64,000 nt of DNA from Hypomesus transpacificus (Eukaryota > Chordata > Actinopteri > Osmeriformes > Osmeridae), in the NCBI RefSeq assembly GCF_021917145.1, contig NC_061070.1:15214950-15278949 (forward strand). Reading direction: 5' to 3'. The notes under the pieces were generated by a model. It was given only the letters and a program-made list of their open reading frames with translations, searched no databases and was not told the origin of the DNA. Both the position numbers and the translations under genes were made by a program. Below, piece after piece: positions 17,154 to 29,100 of this stretch; within the stretch, counting starts at the first letter, position 1; every line of letters begins with the position of its first letter.

Positions 17154-20100
17154 TTGGAAATAATTCACAAAATCAACAACAACAAACAAATAATTTCTGC
17201 ATATGCAGGTAGCGACGCTGCATACAGGGTGCTAAATAACTATTTAACTGTTCGGCTCCATGACGCCGGGTAAGTAGCTAGCTCTTGAAACTTCTCACCA
17301 AAAGAACGTAGGGGAACCTTCGATTAAGACATGTCCGTCGGTACCTAGCGAAAAGTAGCCTCAACTTTCCTAGACCTTTAGCTACGGCACTAATGCTGAA
17401 GGCTCGCTGATGTAGCTGTCGGTCTCACTAGAACGGCGTATGCATTGTTGCTAACGTGTGCTGACGTAGTGACTGTGTGTGTATGTGAGAAAGACGCGTG
17501 CGAGAAAGAGACGGAGGGAGAGCAGGGAAAGGAAATGCAGCTGAACGAATACGCTGCGTGTTTTTACCTAAATAGCGATAAAAAAAAATGTTTTACGAAA
17601 CGCAATGTGTGGCGGCCGGAGTTGATTCTGTGGCGCACCGCCACAAATTAGTCTATGTGTGGGAAACACTGGGATCTGATGCACAAATTAGAAAATATCA
17701 CCTTTTTGTTCGAACCCACCCATTTGTCACGTGAGCAAAAGTATTGGAACATGTGACTGACAGGTGTGTTTTGTTGCCCAGGTGTGTCCTATTACATACA
17801 TTATTCAATCAATAAATACCACTGAATGTCTACACTCAGGTTCAGATTGGGTAAGATAGGTTTTGTCTATGCAGACTGTATTCAGAGGTGAAAACAACAT
17901 GAAAACCAGAGCGCTGTCTTTGGGTGAAAAACAAGCAATTGTGAGTCTTAGAGAAGATGGAAAATCAATCAGAGCCATTGCAGAAACATTGGCCATAGCC
18001 AGTACAACCATTTGGAATGTCCTGAAGAAGAAGAAAACTACTGGTGTACTAAGTAACAGACGTCGAACAGGTAGACCAAGGAAAACATCAGCAGTTGATG
18101 ACAGAAACATTGTGAGAGCTGTAAAGAAAGACCCTAAAACAACTGTTAGTGAGATCAGCAACAACCTCCAGATGGCAGGAGTGAAGGTATCACTATCTAC
18201 TGTTCGCAGAAGACTTCATGAACAAAAGTACAAGGGCTACACCAGAAGATGCAAACCACTCATTAGCAAGAAGAATAGGAAGGCCAGGCTGGAATTTGCC
18301 AAAAAGTACAGAGATGAACCTCAAAAATTCTGGGACAAAGTTTTATGGACTGATGAGACAAAGATTAACTTTTACCAAAGTGATGGAAAGGCTAAAGTTT
18401 GGAGAAAGAAAGGAACTGCTCATGATCCCAAACACACAAGCTCATCTGTGAAACACGGTGGAGGTAATGTCATGGCTTGGGCTTGCATGGCTTCTTCTGG
18501 GACGGGCTCATTAATCTTCATTGAGGATGTAACACATGATGGCAGCAGCAAAATGAACTCGGAAGTCTACAGAAACATTTTGTCTGCCAATTTAAGGAAA
18601 GATGCAACAAAACTGATTGGCAGAGCCTTCATCATGCAGCAAGATAACGACCCAAAACACACTGCCAAAACAACAAAGGAGTTCATCAGGGGCAAGAAAT
18701 GGAAGGTATTAGACTGGCCAAGTCAATCTCCAGACTTAAACCCTATAGAGCATGCATTTTACCTGCTTAAGAGGAGACTGAAGGGAGGAACCCCACAAAA
18801 CAAACAACAACTGAAAGAGGCTGCAGTGAAAGCCTGGGAAAGCATCAAAAAGGAAGAATGCAAAAGTTTGGTGACGTCAATGGGTCACAGACTTGCTGCA
18901 GTTATTGAAAGCAAAGGATTTGCAACTAAATATTAAGTCTTATTCACTTAAATATGTTTTAAGTATATCTGTTCCAATACTTTTGATCACATGACAAATG
19001 GGTGGATTCAAACAAAATGTGATATTTTCTTAGTTGTGCATCAGATCCTGATGTAAATACCTGGAAATAAAAGCTGAAACGTTGATCTCTGGTCTCACGT
19101 TCATTATTTGATGTCAAGCCCAAATGTTTTCAGTCTACAGCAAAAATAAAGGAATTCGCCTCACTGTTCCAATACTTTTGGAGGGCACTGTAGCTCCTCC
19201 CAACTTCCTGTGTGTTACAGCTCAAAAATGAGTTGCAGAATTTCCGAAGAAGGAACCCTATTCCATTCTTAACCCTTGAAAGAAGGGCATGTATTTTCAC
19301 ACAAACATTGTACAAGCGTTTTTGTAATTGCGTTTGCTTGTGCACGCGGGTCTTCCAGACCTGCGGTGGGTCCAGGTGAACAGTGCAGAGGAGGCCTACA
19401 AGGTGATGAAGCTGGGCAAGAGGAACCAGAGCTTCTCCAGCACCAAGCTCAACCACCTCTCCAGCAGGAGGTAATGCAACACTTTAGAATGGATTCCGAG
19501 AGACTTAAGTCCATCTTGGATGATGGACAGCTAAATTCTCACCCGGTTTGTCACATTTCTTTGCCGTTCAGCCACAGCATATTCTCTATCCGCGTCCTGA
19601 GAATCAAAGACATTGGAATTCCACGTGTCTGTGCAGTAAGCGAGTAAGTGCTTGGGGCCTTGCATCTCTTACATGGTGAGATGCGGAGAACACCGATTTG
19701 AAATTCAAGTGTCGAGAATTTAAAAATAAAAGGATCTGTCCCCAGGCTCTCGCTGTGTGACCTGGCTGGCTCTGAAAGATGTGCCAAAACCCAGAACAAA
19801 GGTGAGCGTCTGAAGGAGGCGGGAAACATCAACACCTCCATGCTCATCTTGGGGAAATGCATCAACGCGCTCCGACACAACCAGACGGCCAAGTAGGTGT
19901 TCTCCCTTCAGGACCACCACCTGTGCCTTTATGCAGACAGTTTAACCCAGCTTTTACCCCATGTCTATTCGTTTTTTTATGTGCTGCTGCCTATTTGCCT
20001 CTCAACTGCGCTTCTCCCTGCACCACAGACTGCTCCAACACGTTCCCTTCAGGGAGAGCAAGCTCACCCACTACCTGCAGGGCTTCTTCTGTGGCCGGGG

Positions 20101-23100
20101 CAAGGCCTGCATGATCGTCAACATTAACCAGTGTGCCTCCACGTATGATGAGACCCTCAACGTGCTCAAGTTCTCAGCCGTGGCTCAAAAGGTGTTTGTG
20201 TGTCCCTCGCAGGCTCTGAACGTACCGTGGAGCATGTCATGTGCCGCGTAAGATGATTAACCTGGACTGTTCCTGTGACCTGCCTTCTCACAGGTGGTAG
20301 TCCTGACCACCAAGACCGTTCCCATCTTGCCTAAGATGTCGGCGCGGGAGGTTTCATTCATCATCAACAACGCAAACAGGAAGGAGCTGTCGGCTTTCCG
20401 GAGGAGGAGCTCTCTGGTCGGCTGGGAGACCAGCCTGGAGGATCTGCAGGAAAGCGAGGATGATGAGGAGGAGGAAGAAGATGAAGAAGAGAGCATGTTG
20501 GAAGAAACCATTCACAAGGCAGACAGTGATGATGAAAAAAATGAAATTATTGTCAACAAACTGACATACATGGTCAGTTTTAACTGTGCTTTTTTTATTT
20601 ATAAATGTAATGTAATTAAATTAACCAACATAATTTAAGAAGTAATTGCACATTTAAAAAGTAATTCACAAAAATCTTCATCAACTTGACAGTTCCTGTC
20701 CCGTAAATTAAATAGTCATGTATTTTCCTCTCATCAGAGTCAGGTGGCGCTGTTGGAAGAGCTGCAGGAGCTATTACGGCAGGAGAGGGCTGACAGTCAA
20801 GCTCTGGAGGGGCGCGTACGAGAAGAAGTCTCCAAAGAGTTCTCTGAGCTGTTCTCCCAGATACAGTCAGACTGCAAGTGAGTTGATAACTTTTATGATT
20901 CACCATCACGTGACGATGTTGTGTCAGAGTTTCGAGATGTTATCCAGTTGTAACCCTCACCCTTTTTGTGTTGTCAGCGAGCGTCTGTTGAGAGAAAAGG
21001 AGATCATCGAGGAGAGAGCAGAGAGGAGGCTGGAGATCCTGAAAAACCTGGTCACCAAGAACACCAACCAGAAAGACATGACCACAGTAATGCAGCTTTC
21101 ACACTCACCTGTACATGACCACAGTAATGCAGCTTTCACACTCACCTGTTCATGACCACAGTAATGCAGCTTTCACACTCACCTGTTCATGACCACAGTA
21201 ATGCAGCTTTCACACTCACCTGTTCATGACCACAGTAATGCAGCTTTCACACTCACCTGTACATGACCACAGTAATGCAGCTTTCACACTCACCTGTTCA
21301 TGACCACAGTAATGCAGCTTTCACACTCACCTGTACATGCCACCAACCGACAGGCAGAGACATGGAGACCCCCATGAATGTTATCATTTTGTGCTCCTTT
21401 GGGATTCTTAACTTTTATTTAAAGCTCTCTTAAGATCTCTGTATACAACCCCCTCCCTCTCCTAGAGACTCTCCTTCTCTATGCTCATGTTCAGAGGTCC
21501 TGCTAGTAGCCCTACCTCTGTCTGCTGTCTCTAGGAGGACATTTCTTTCTCCCTGGATGGGATGATTGACTCCATGTGCAGTGACCTGGCAGGAATCAAG
21601 CAGGATGCCCATGCTGCCCACACCTGTCTTGGAGAGAGCAGAAAGCCCAGCACCCAGGCCCAGAGCTTTGGGAGTGTTGAGAGCCTGGCTGACCTGGAGA
21701 AGAGGGTGTCCGAGCTGTCTCAACAGCTACAGCAGGCCCAGGAGGTGCTCACAGCCAAAACCACTGGTAAGAGCCAATACAATGGCTAACAATCTAACAG
21801 TCACTGCTTTTCAGATGCACCCACTATGGAGGCACCTGGCATGAAACTGGCTGAATGCAACGTTCACAGTGTCATTTTGTCTACCTTCGTCTTCCAGAGC
21901 TGAGCGATTACTGCAGTCAAGCACAGCAGGCAAACGAGCAACTCGATCAGGCAAAAAAGGTGTGGTTGACTTTATCGGATTAAACCCCCCAAAAATCCGA
22001 TTTGGACACTTTGTATTTTGTTATGTCAAGAGAGTCAAACGCAACAATGATGTAAAAAAAAAAAAAAAAAAAAGGATTCCATCCAAAGCAGCGTGCAGTG
22101 CAGCATGGTGACATCAGTCCGTCCTCCCCTGACAGGCTTTGGAGGCCCAGGAGCAGAAGTTCTCCGAGCTGATGGAGATGTGCCATGAGAAGGATGAGGC
22201 CCTCTCTAAGCTGCAGACCATCTTGGACCTGCAATTTGACGCTGCTGCCAAGGATGTAAGAACACGTCCCTGTTCTCCCTCTCCACCCAGCTGCATGCCT
22301 CGTTCCTGCTGGGAAGATCAAAACAACAAAGCTTTGTTCACCTCTCCTCAAACCACTGTATGTAACTCATTGTTTCCCCCGTGCGCTTAACAGAAGGCTA
22401 TCCTGGACTCCAAGGCGGAGATCTGTTGTGTGGATAGCGTATGCACCTGCTCCAGAAGGGAGAAGCCCAGCTCTCGCACCGACAGCCGCAAACGGCAGGT
22501 GGGGGGGCAGTCAAACATGGAGGAACAGCCCCCTCTAAAGAAAGGTACGGGCTGGGTGCCGGTGGCGGGGAAGGGGCCGCCCTCGTTTGTGGGGGTGAGA
22601 GGAAATGCGAAGGAGAACCCCGCCCAGAGACGTGTATTCCTCCGCCCCAGAAAGAGACTGTCTTCCTGGAAGAAGTGATGCTGGCCACCTGAACACGTGC
22701 ACACACACACATACATACACATACTGTTTAAATTAAACTTTTGACGGTAGTTTTTCTTTTAAAGGTAGTTGTTCTGTATGTATTATGTTTAAATAAAGTT
22801 TTTTTTTTGTGTTTTTTTTTTTTTTGGTCTGTGGGCTACTCCCAAAATAACTTTTTGAATCAATTGATGATCATAAATCATGCAAAACACAAATACGAGT
22901 CCCTCTAGATATTGTATGAAGGACGTCGATACTGGAAAGTTTTGCAGTATATTTACTGGTGATGGTACCTTTTGTTTTCATTCCTTGTAAGGGGGGGGGG
23001 GGGTTTCAACCACAGAATTGTATTGCTTAGTATGACATTCTTCCGAGAAGCTTTTATATTATGCATGCCTATCTGAAACAACACAATCATAAATGAAATG

Positions 23101-26100
23101 TTACTTTCTTATGAACGCAACCCAATTTCTTATGAATCAGTGGATTGTTTTGCTTCTTTCTGGTAGGATCTTTTGGGGAGGATGAGGAGGACAGACTGCA
23201 AGATGAAATGCAGGACTTCTTGGCCCCCCTTGCTGACATGGACGTGGAGGGGTGTGGCAGGCTGGAGGAACGCCTGGGAGAGCTGGAGGAAAGAGGCCTG
23301 CGCGAGGAGCAGCACACTCAGGAGCTAACCATGGAGCTACGGGAGGCTAAGCAGGGGAAGGAGGAGGCCCTTACTGCCCTCATGGAAGCTACACAGGGGA
23401 AAGAGGAGGTCCTAACTGCCCTCATGGAAGCTACGCAGGGGAAGGAGGAGACCCTAACTGCCCTCATGGAGGCTACACAGGGGAAGGAGGAGGCCCTTTC
23501 TGCCCTCATGGAGGCTAAGCAGGGGAGGGAGGAGGCCCTAACTGCCCTCATGGAGGCTAAGCAGGGGAGGGAGGAGGCCCTAACTGCCCTCATGGAGGCT
23601 ACGCAGGGGAAGGAGGAGGCCCTGGCTGCAGTTACACTCGAGAAGGAGGAGGTTATCAACCAGACTACCAGAGCGGAGCAAACCCTGAATGACCTGCAGG
23701 CTGAACTGGAAATATACGACCACCAGCTCAGAGAGAAGAACGCTCTGATTGAGACCTTGACCCTGGAAGTCAAACGGCTGGGGCAGGAATCGGAGGGGGT
23801 TGAAGTCTCGCCAGGAATACAGAAAGACGTTGTCAGAAAGGAGTTAATGACAGTTCAGAAGGAGCTTTCAGAGGCCCAGGAGGAGAGGGAGAAGACACTC
23901 CTGCAGGTCCACACTCTGGAACAGGAACTAGGAGAGGCTAAAAACCAGCTTTCCCAACAACAGCTGTCTTCAGACCAGCAGATAGAGATACTACAACAGA
24001 AGCTAAACGAACAACAACTGACCTTGGAACAGCAGCTGGAAGATCTTGAACAGAAGCTTGCCCAAAACAAGCTCAGCTCTGAACGCGAGATAAAAGAGCT
24101 CAAAGAAAAGTTCAACCAACAAGTGCTAAACTCAGAACAGCAACTAAAGGAGTTCAAGCAGAAACTCGCGGAACAAGAGCTGAATTCAGACCACCTGAAG
24201 GCACAGCTGGAGGAGGGTGCTGCTGCTGAGGTCTTAAAGGTCAACAGCTCTGCAGAGAAGGAGGACCTGAGCAGATTCAACTCTAATCTGGAGGCTGAGG
24301 TTTTGACCCTGAGGTTAAAGGTCACTGACCTGGAGGAGAAGCAGTGTGCCCGGGACGCAGAGAAAGAGGCTACCGCAGATGCCCTGAACCAGTCTGAAAG
24401 CCACCAGCTGCCATTACCAACAGGAGAAATGGAGAGAAGGCAAGCAGAGAAGGAGGTGGAGATGGAGAGAAGGATGGCAGAGAAGGAGGAGGAGATTGAG
24501 GCAAGGCTAGCAAAGAAGGAGGAGGAGATTGAGACAAGGCTAGCTAAAAAGGAGGAGGAGGTGGAGAGAAGACTCGCTGAGAAGGAGGAGGAGGTGGAGA
24601 GGAGGCTAGCAGAGAGGCAGGCGCAGGTGACAGGACTGCAGAGGAGCCTGCGGGAGGCGCAGGAGCGCCGAGAGGAGGAGGAGAGCACGGCGGTGCAGGA
24701 GGCGAGGAGGAGGGAGGTGGAGAGACGGCGGGAGCTGCTGGCTGTGGCGGAGGAGGCCATCGCTGAGAAGGATGCCGAGCTGGAGAAGAAAGCCCAGGAG
24801 GTCTCCAGGTAAGACCTTCAAATTTCCAACATGGGTCCTTTTCCCCTTGCTTGAGGCGGTTCCCAATAAAATGATTCAACTGTAATTCGTATCTCATTAT
24901 CAGTATAATTTCACTGTAACTGTGCCAGGTTATAACTACTGTATATTGTTGGGTCATCAATGTCTTTGTCCTCCTCAGTCTGAAGGAGGCTGCCAAGCTG
25001 GACTCAGACAAGGTGAAGAGCATCAGTTTAGACCTGCAGAGGAAGGAGGACGACACCTCTGACCTGAAGGAGAAACTGGCTGACTCCAAGAAACAGATAC
25101 TGCAAGTCCAAAAAGAGGTACAATTCACACTTAATATTCCCACCCAGTCCCAAAATCATCCTAACTCCTTCACACTCATTTATAAACATCTAAATGACTT
25201 TCTGCTGATTGCCCTTTTTCCCCAGATCTGCACCATGCGTGACGAGGAGAAATCCCTGCGCCAGAAGCTATTCGATTTGGAAAAAGCTAAGAAGCAGTTT
25301 CAGGCAGACCTGGCCAGCAGAGACAAGACCATCCAGCACCTCCGGACAGACAGCCGGCCTGACGACAGCCTGGCGCTCTACCAGAAGGCCTGCAGAGGTA
25401 CCGGGCCCTGGCCCCCCCTGGAGCTCTCTCAGAAGGATCCAGAATCATGTCCGCTCTCAACTCCATCCAGCACCCCGTTTCCTTCTGTGCAACCCCAAAA
25501 CTGTATGATGCAGTAAAGGCCAGGCTTGTGTGTGTATAACTGTGTGTGTGTCTTTTGTGCAGACCTACAGGCTCGTGAGCGTGCAATGGAGGACATGCGT
25601 CTGGCGCTGGTGGAGCAGGAGGAGACCCAGGAGCAGCTGGATCAGGTTCTGGAGGAGAGACAGGATCAGATCCAGGCCCTAGCTGACGGTGAGATACGCT
25701 GTCTACACACCCACGTGGGTGTCCTACCCACCATAACCGTCCAGAGAAAGCTCAAGCGTCAGACGGTTGATGTGTCTTGTTTCCAGAGGTTGGGAAACTG
25801 AGGAGCTTGTTGGGGAACAAGGATGCTGGGAAAGTCATGCCCTCCCTGAGAGAGAGCCGATCAGATGACTTGAAACTAGCCAATCAGGAAGCAGCTCGGG
25901 CTCAAGAGAGTTTGAAGGTAGGAGTTTTACAGAGATACTTTTTGGCTGCCCTTTTTGTCGCACTGGCGTCACGGTAATTGTATGTGTGCGAGCCACAGTT
26001 GTAACTGTTGTGTGTGTGCCTGTGTGTTGTCGGTGTAGCTGAGCACAGAGAAGCACCAGGCTGACAGGAGAAAGTGGCTGGAGGAGAAGATGTCTCTGAT

Positions 26101-29100
26101 TGGCCAGGCCAAGGAGGCAGAGGACAAAAGGAACCAGGAAATGAGAAAGTTTGCTGAGGACAGAGAAAAAAACTCCAGGCATCAACGTCAAATGGTAAAC
26201 ATGGACGTCCCCTAGTGGGCTTATTAAGCCACAGCTGTCAGCTTCTTGCCCAAAGGCCATGAAGAAGAAAAAAATAGGAAGCTGGGGGAACAAAAAGCTA
26301 CGCTTTAACACCCAGCCTCCAGTACTGTATGTTAAGACAATTGCTTGATTGACCATGATTTGTCACTGCTGTAAATACACAGTTAAAACTATCTGAAGGT
26401 ATGTTGTGTGTGTGTGTGTGTTGCAGGAGGCCCTCTCTGCCACGCTGCATGAGAAGGAGCAGGACATGGAGAGGTGGAGGATGGAGAGAGACACCCTCGT
26501 GGCCGCTCTGGAGGTCCAGTTGCAGAAGCTCCTCTCCAGCAACGCTGAAAAGGACAAACTCATCGCCTCGCTCTCCTGCAGTACCTCATCTCAACCACCA
26601 GAGGTCAGTGTGGTAGAGATCATCTCTGGTAGAGTGTTGAGAGAGACCCAGACGCTTTTTCTTTTTCTAAAATAACAATGTTGATTACTGATTCCTCCGC
26701 TTCACTCTTCATCTCTTAATGTTGCTGTTTAGTTTTTAGTTTTCTATTTTAACAGTCTTAAATCATAATAACGTTCTGGCAAAATGTATGGTGCCGGCAG
26801 CACCTTTGTGTTGTGGCTAGGGCTGCACGATTATAGCCAAAACAGTAATCACGATTATTTTAATCAATATTGAGATCACGATTATTTGTTGATTGTAACC
26901 AAAACAAATGTTATTGTCACATTAATTCAAATTATAACTGCTTTCACATCCATATTGTGCTACATTCCTGCTAATTTACAAATATGTGCATCAAAATAAA
27001 ATAGGTTCTCTTATTCACCAAAATTCAGTGCATCTCCTTAAAGAATAAATAACAATTAATAAAGAAAACAATAAAGAAAATATAGCAAAACTTCAACAGA
27101 GCACAATTTTCCATTTTCCATTGTGTAAATACATTTTAGGAAGCCAAAAAGAAACAAAAAAAACCCCTGATACTATGAACGTAATTATGCATTTAAAATA
27201 TCGCTTGATCGCGTAAATTTGATCGTGGGAAGCCCAAATCGTGATTGTGATTAAAATGCGATTAATTGTGCCGGTCGCTCTGTCAGAGAGAGGGGCCGAG
27301 GTGAGCAGTCTGTAGGAGTCGCTTCAGGGCCACAGCAACACTCTGAGAACCAGCTGAGACCAGGTTTACAACCACAGCCACACAAGCAGGAAACATGCCC
27401 CGGGCGTAGATACAGGATATCACATTGATACAGGATAGATATGGAACATGGCAGAATAGACATGGCTCCTTAAATCACACATGTCTGTCTGACCATATGT
27501 CTTTTCTAGGATATATCGGGACATGTTTCTGTACCTCTTTTGCTGAGTGGCTGTGGTTCTTTGGTTGGCTCACAGTCCCAGCTTGATGAGCCTGTGGGCG
27601 AGGACGTGAAGCCCCACAGCGACGGCAGCCAACAGCTCCCCGCAGCCAGCTGCACCAGAACGTCTGTCAGCAGCAGCCAGGTAGGACTCTAAGGGCCGCT
27701 GTCAGCAGCAGCCAGGTAGGACTCTAAGGGCCGCTGTCAGCAGCAGCCAGGTAGGACTCTAAGGGCCGCTGTCAGCAGCAGCCAGGTAGGACTCTAAGGG
27801 CCGCTGTCAGTCACAGACGCGTGCCAGTCCCATGACACTGCACCACTATCTCGTCACCTCCCATTAGAACAGCCTACAAGTGTAAAAATAAGATCCCTTG
27901 GGTCTTGCTTTGAGACGGGGGGGGGGGGGGGGGGTCATTAAACACAAATTTGAATATCTTTTCCCCCCACTGAATTGAGTGCATCGACAGTATTAGGTTG
28001 TCCTGGTATTGTGTGGTCCCGTATGAGGTCCGTTAAAAGGACGGCGTGATATTACGCAACGTTACATCAGCAGCGTGTGCCCCTCTCGCAGGGGAACCCC
28101 TCGGTGCTCGACTCGTCCCAGATCTCCACGGAGAACGGCCGGACGAGCCGCTTCCCCAAGCCCGAGCTGGAGATCTCCTTCAGCCCGCTGCAGCCCAACC
28201 GCATGGCGCTGCGCCGGCAAGGACAGGACGAGGTCACCGTCAAGATCACCCGCTCGGCACGCAAGAGGAAGAGCACAGAGCCCGTCAAGGTGCTGGTTTC
28301 ACACACGCACACATACACATTCCACCATGTAGCACCGAATAGTGCATGAGGCAGCCACAAAAAGTCATTTTTCTCAGCTTCAGCTTGAGAAGCATTGACC
28401 GGTCTTCTCTGTGCATCCTGATTTGGCCCCCCAAAGGCCGACCGGGTGGAGGGCACAGTTGGCCGTAGCTGATGAGCAACTTTAGTTTGCGATTCTCCCC
28501 ACGATCACGGAGACTCCACATTGATTTTTCATCAGGCGACACCTCACGGGTTGTGCATCCGTAATTGCGCTGTGTGCTTATGGACTGAATACGATGATTA
28601 CAGTCTTGGGTTGACACATGGATTTTGTTATCGGGACTGTTTGAAATGTGCGAACGTGTTATCCCCTGCAACCCAAGGTCAGAATCCTTCCCAGCTTAAT
28701 GACAGAGGTGTCTTCATTAGGCTTAGAGAAGGTAGTCATGAAGCACTAATTAGCAGCAACTTAAAAACTAATTAGCATCCACCGTAATTCCATGCCACGG
28801 TCTACGTTCTTGTGATTTGCTCCCAGATCTCTCCTGCATTATGTAGGGCCGCTAAGAGCTCATGTAGCTCATCTGGTTACCGAACAGAGGGCTCTCTAGC
28901 TATTACATGATCCAGCTCATAGGCAGAATGGTAGATTAGTTACGTACCTTTTCCTTGTAAAAGCAGAACTGCTGGAGCATGAAATGACGGAAACAGATTA
29001 AATCGACAATCTAATGACATGCATGAGGTGAGATTGTAATATACATATTGTCAGGTCATTGCACTGGTGTGGTGGCTGTGAGAGTGGGACCTGTGGTCAA

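Larger units (their letters stand above)
16940..19190 (+). mobile_element. Tc1-like DNA transposon, IR/DR type, in a kif20b intron
   Basis: The element begins cagtgccctccaaaag, ends in its inverse, and is flanked by TA (16938-16939, 19191-19192). Without the nested insertion it is about 1,661 bp, the usual Tc1 length. The inverted repeats are about 222 bp. The core caaaagtattggaaca occurs at both the outer and inner end of each repeat (16950-16965, 17736-17751, 18970-18985, 19165-19180), the Sleeping Beauty type IR/DR layout. The two repeats differ at about a dozen positions, so insertion is not very recent. It lies in the host gene's sense orientation. Confidence 0.95.

Noticed and set aside
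21077-21335. Regular repeat considered as a CRISPR-like array
   Set aside because: Copies are directly adjacent with no unique spacers, inside a vertebrate gene; a minisatellite.
23318-24760. Long antisense open frames opposite the large kif20b exon
   Set aside because: They mirror the repetitive, Glu/Lys-rich coding strand (Ser/Leu-rich on the reverse) and have no splice or family support.
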